Part shown: piece by piece, positions 7,101-8,276 of the stretch | Layout: the number at the start of each line of letters is the position of its first letter | How positions within the stretch are numbered: position 1 is the stretch's first letter | NCBI GenBank assembly: GCA_022777455.1 | Contig: JALFGI010000348.1 | Location: 1-8,276, forward strand | Length of the DNA: 8,276 nt | Origin: Clostridiales bacterium | Lineage (GTDB): Bacteria > Bacillota_A > Clostridia > Oscillospirales > Oscillospiraceae | Reading direction: 5' to 3' | Notes under the pieces: model-generated | Told to the model about the DNA's origin: nothing | Database searches by the model: none | The model's input: the letters and a program-made list of their open reading frames with translations, nothing else | Made by a program: the position numbers and the translations under genes

Positions 7101-7838
7101 ATGTCTTGTATGTTCACCGGCTGCAGCAGCTTGACAGAGCTGGGTGTTTCCGGCTTTGATACCTCCAATGTTACCGACATGTCTTGTGTGTTCTACGGTT
7201 GCAGCAGCTTGACAGAGCTGGACGTTTCCGGCTTTGATACTTCCAATGTTACCAACATGTTTTGTATGTTCTGCGGTTGCAGCAGTCTGATCGAGCTGGA
7301 CGTTTCCGGCTTTGATACCACCAAAGTTATTGGCATGTATGGGATGTTCCAGTGTTGCAACAGCCTGACATATTTGGATGTTTCCGGCTTTGATACCTCC
7401 AATGTTACCGACATGTCTTGTATGTTCTCCGGTTGCAGCAGCTTGACAGAGCTGGATGTTTCCGGCTTTGATACCACAAATGCTACTGACATGGGGCGGA
7501 TGTTCTGGGGCTGCAGCAGCCTGGTCTGCTTACATTGTACCAATGACTGGATTCTTGCAGAGTACGAGAACGGTCCGGATTTCTGGATAGAGGTACGTTA
7601 CCATCTAAATGGTGGTTCCAATGGACCGGAATGGCATTGCTATGCAGTATATGATCACGAACTGACCTTCGTACATCCCACAATTATCCCATATAGAGAG
7701 GGATATACGTTTGCCGGTTGGCTCTACGAAGATGCCAGCTACGATTATACCGCTGATCAGCCCGGGCAGGTGATATCCTGGGGAACCCTTTACGATGACG
7801 AACCTCTGAATTATTATGCGCAATGGGTGAGTAATTGA
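4176..7838 (+). CDS. receptor-like transmembrane Ser/Thr kinase with RCC1-like, BspA (DUF285) and Flg_new repeat ectodomain
   Basis: Hanks-type protein kinase fused to a large, probably extracellular, repeat region; 1220 residues. The kinase domain (about 10-290) shows the glycine loop GEGSFGGVY (20-28), Lys45 in AALKK, catalytic loop QRDIKPEN (159-166, Gln in place of the usual HRD His), DFG (179-181), a Thr-rich activation loop and APE (202-204). A polar linker is followed by a basic cluster (MKKWIFR) and one membrane helix at about 397-418, which places the kinase inside and the rest outside. Then come a helical, TPR-like stretch (about 430-475), seven 38-residue RCC1-like units (481-740), an Ala/Pro/Thr-rich linker, a BspA-like entry domain, a 27-residue degenerate unit (881-907), eight 26-residue BspA/DUF285 repeats (908-1115) and a C-terminal Flg_new-like module (about 1136-1219). 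No signal peptide, LPXTG motif or PASTA repeats are seen. The preceding PP2C is the likely antagonist. Ligand and substrates are unknown; kinase activity is probable but affected by the HRD change. Confidence 0.92.
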   Translation: MAQTFDNISFPGWEVVRKLGEGSFGGVYEIQRTLPDGTVERAALKKLTVPKDQAEITELYAQSYDSESITAHFKERMQDLVREYSFMQKLGENPNVVHCQDLRTVQHDDGIGWDIYIRMELLTPLKLWLKDRYDERQVIRLGLNMCGALHGCHQRNIIQRDIKPENILVNEEGRFKLGDFGIAKVSEKTATGTLTGTYSYMAPEIANRQHYGASADIYSLGLVMYWMMNERTLPFLPLGKKIPSGVQRQEAQDRRFSGEAIPAPINGSPELTRIVLKACAFDPKERYHTVQELAGDLKRHYQTIRAGKKSPANPIPAENRKPNTNVMEELGVTPEMLTDYPSRNSGSISRRETVSNNRGYYDASFREPSSGMDKHLPSQPMRDPKGRETGSNMKKWIFRSVVVCAMLAFFYAGGYLLWTSYTNQQERNRQTPAYAEAYELEETGRIAEAAMAYYQLGERERSLALWDEVAVREFINAGYDHTVSIKADGTVVAVGNNEDGQCNTSAWKDIAAISTGTFHTLGLKSDGTVVGVGNYMDNRRKVGDWKDIVAISAGVVHTVGLKADGTVVAVGLNEDGRCDVSDWGNIVAVSSGHYHTVGLKADGTVVATGWNAFGQCDVSNWNDIVAVSAGGTHTIGLKADGTVVATGSNDTGQCNVSSWKDIVAISAGEGNTIGLNSDGTVVAVGSTAYDMCDVSSWKDIVAISAGYEHTIGLKADGTLVAVGNNSNSQCDVSNWNNIKLPPISQERWDKLDAARQAREAQYAASAKAAPASTSPKTALSPETEPAKIHVMAAAEDLTSVDWDKGAEQPFWGQPDYRRADVKTITFRGTLDGVPNNVWDVSEAKDRSILAWMVDGNLYVAANGKIAPNPNASFLFAFFENVTAIDFDGCFDTAEVTNMREMFNSCNSLTELDVSGFDTSMVTDMSFMFSDCSSLTELDVSGFDTSMVTDMSAMFQCCNSLTYLDVSGFDTSNVTDMSCMFTGCSSLTELGVSGFDTSNVTDMSCVFYGCSSLTELDVSGFDTSNVTNMFCMFCGCSSLIELDVSGFDTTKVIGMYGMFQCCNSLTYLDVSGFDTSNVTDMSCMFSGCSSLTELDVSGFDTTNATDMGRMFWGCSSLVCLHCTNDWILAEYENGPDFWIEVRYHLNGGSNGPEWHCYAVYDHELTFVHPTIIPYREGYTFAGWLYEDASYDYTADQPGQVISWGTLYDDEPLNYYAQWVSN
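5616..6395 (+). repeat. seven tandem 114-bp units encoding RCC1-like repeats
   Basis: Seven in-frame units start at 5616, 5730, 5844, 5958, 6072, 6186 and 6300, the first six exactly 38 codons and the last cut after about 32. The consensus is HTxGLKADGTVVAVG, then about six variable residues, C(D/N)VSxWxDIVAISAG. The Cys at unit position 22 is kept in six of the seven; unit 2 has Arg. In RCC1 proteins seven units close a seven-bladed propeller, though blades are normally 50-70 residues. The short form is common in clostridial surface proteins. Units 5 and 6 are the most alike at the DNA level around the WKDIVAISAG segment. Confidence 0.88.
6816..7520 (+). repeat. BspA/DUF285 leucine-rich repeat array: one degenerate and eight 78-bp units
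   Basis: A degenerate 81-bp unit (6816-6896) is followed by eight units of exactly 78 bp starting at 6897, 6975, 7053, 7131, 7209, 7287, 7365 and 7443. The consensus is LTELDVSGFDTSNVTDM, then xxMFxGCSS (26 residues), the hallmark of BspA-like surface LRR proteins. Cys at unit position 24 is invariant in the eight, and units 3, 4, 5 and 7 add Cys19. A cap segment (LVCLHC) follows. The region 7031-7115 is repeated perfectly at 7343-7427, four units downstream. Confidence 0.92.
7581..7835 (+). other. Flg_new / Listeria-Bacteroides-type repeat module at the kinase C-terminus
   Basis: A single C-terminal copy of the pattern V-x-Y-H-L-N-G-G ... REGYTFAGW ... YYAQWV, the signature of Flg_new (InlB B-repeat-like) modules found in surface proteins of gut Firmicutes. 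It is a small beta-rich domain, usually extracellular, and supports an outside location for the C-terminal half of the kinase protein. No sortase motif follows; the protein ends four residues after the AQW signature. Confidence 0.75.
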
Positions 7839-7889
7839 CCATTTCCCTTGAGAAGCTTTTACAGGATAGGACAGGGGGGAACATCTGAA

Positions 7890-8276
7890 ATGGAAACCAT
7901 CAGCCGTAGACTTGCCCGGTGCTATCCCCAGCTGCTTTTGCCGGTGGCGGCGGGGATGAGTAAGACAGAAGCATACAAAAACGCTGTTCTTCGTGGAATT
8001 ATCCCGGAAGCGGAACCCATCATCCCCGGCACGGCGGAAGATACCTTCGAGCAGGTGGATACCGCAGGGGGCAGTGTGGGAATCTGGACGCTGGCGAAGC
8101 GGGAAGATTTTGTCCTGGCGGTGCAGGCCCTTGCCTACCGGTGCGAGCCGAAGCCGGTGCCGGATGCGGTGGGGGCGCAGTACATCGGCGGACTGATCGA
8201 CTGGGAGAAGATTCGCTGCCACAAGGAGCGCTACCTGTCGGAAGGCGGACAGAATTGGAACTGGGAATTCCGTCGC
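7890..8276 (+). CDS. uncharacterised protein, N-terminal 129 residues (cut by window edge)
   Basis: Third gene of the rightward unit, starting 51 bases after the kinase stop with GGGGGGA 9 bases before its ATG; no terminator is seen between them, so it is probably co-transcribed. The frame is open to the last base of the window (129 codons). Visible segments are an N-terminal helical part (METISRRLARCYPQLLLP, GMSKTEAYKNAVLRG), a middle part (GGSVGIWTLAKREDFVLAV), then ALAYRCEPKPVP and GGLIDWEKIRCHKERYL. There is no signal peptide or membrane segment in the visible part, so it is probably cytoplasmic. I do not recognise a named family. The P-x-P-V-P ... I-x-G-x-I-x-W-x-K-I-x-x-H pattern feels like a conserved, uncharacterised Firmicute/Actinobacteria protein, but that is memory-based and unsure. 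It might be a substrate or partner of the kinase. Confidence 0.75.
   Translation, partial: METISRRLARCYPQLLLPVAAGMSKTEAYKNAVLRGIIPEAEPIIPGTAEDTFEQVDTAGGSVGIWTLAKREDFVLAVQALAYRCEPKPVPDAVGAQYIGGLIDWEKIRCHKERYLSEGGQNWNWEFRR

Noticed and set aside
6897..7520. Tandem repeat array as a CRISPR or noncoding satellite
   Set aside because: The units are contiguous without spacers, exactly 26 codons long and coding, with differences that preserve the BspA consensus.
6620..7543. Long antisense open frames with repeated VTLEVSKPET units opposite the BspA array
   Set aside because: The 78-bp in-frame period keeps the reverse frame free of stops; the repeated peptide is the mirror of the sense repeats, and the sense strand has the known LRR consensus.
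7605..8222. 205-codon minus-strand frame spanning the end of the kinase gene and the next gene
   Set aside because: It crosses two sense genes with ribosome binding sites and a recognised Flg_new module; the antisense translation has no recognisable feature.

Overview
The window (about 8.3 kb, moderate GC) looks like a chromosomal segment from an anaerobic Firmicute, most likely a gut clostridial lineage of the Ruminococcaceae/Oscillospiraceae or Lachnospiraceae kind. This is inferred from gene content: an NHLM-type peptide exporter, clostridial-style short RCC1-like repeats, BspA-like (DUF285) leucine-rich repeats and a Listeria-Bacteroides (Flg_new) repeat, with AGGAG-type ribosome binding sites throughout. 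No rRNA, tRNA, transposase, integrase or CRISPR array is visible.

Layout. Two divergent transcription units start from a roughly 290-bp intergenic region (3010-3299). Leftward (minus strand) runs a two-gene export operon: an HlyD-like membrane-fusion protein (2170-3009), then, one base later, a C39-peptidase/permease/ATPase ABC transporter (2168 to the left edge, essentially complete). Together they form two of the usual parts of an NHLM (nitrile hydratase-like leader microcin) bacteriocin export system. No precursor peptide or modification enzyme is in the window. Rightward (plus strand) run a PPM/PP2C serine/threonine phosphatase (3300-4064), a 1220-residue membrane Ser/Thr kinase (4176-7838), and an uncharacterised gene cut by the right edge (7890-8276).

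The most unusual object is the kinase. It has an N-terminal Hanks-type catalytic domain, a single membrane segment, a short helical linker, seven 38-residue RCC1-like repeats, eight exact 26-residue BspA/DUF285 leucine-rich repeats, and a C-terminal Flg_new-type module. This is the topology of a eukaryotic receptor-like kinase, with a two-module repeat ectodomain in place of the PASTA repeats of PrkC/PknB. The adjacent phosphatase is the expected antagonist.

The intergenic region carries a candidate leftward promoter. Its -10 is good and its -35 poor, and three 8-bp boxes at exact 11-bp spacing lie over and upstream of the -35 position. This is the geometry of an OmpR/PhoP-family activator site. 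A working model, which is inference only, is a cell-surface sensing module (kinase/phosphatase) sited beside, and perhaps tied to, a peptide export module.
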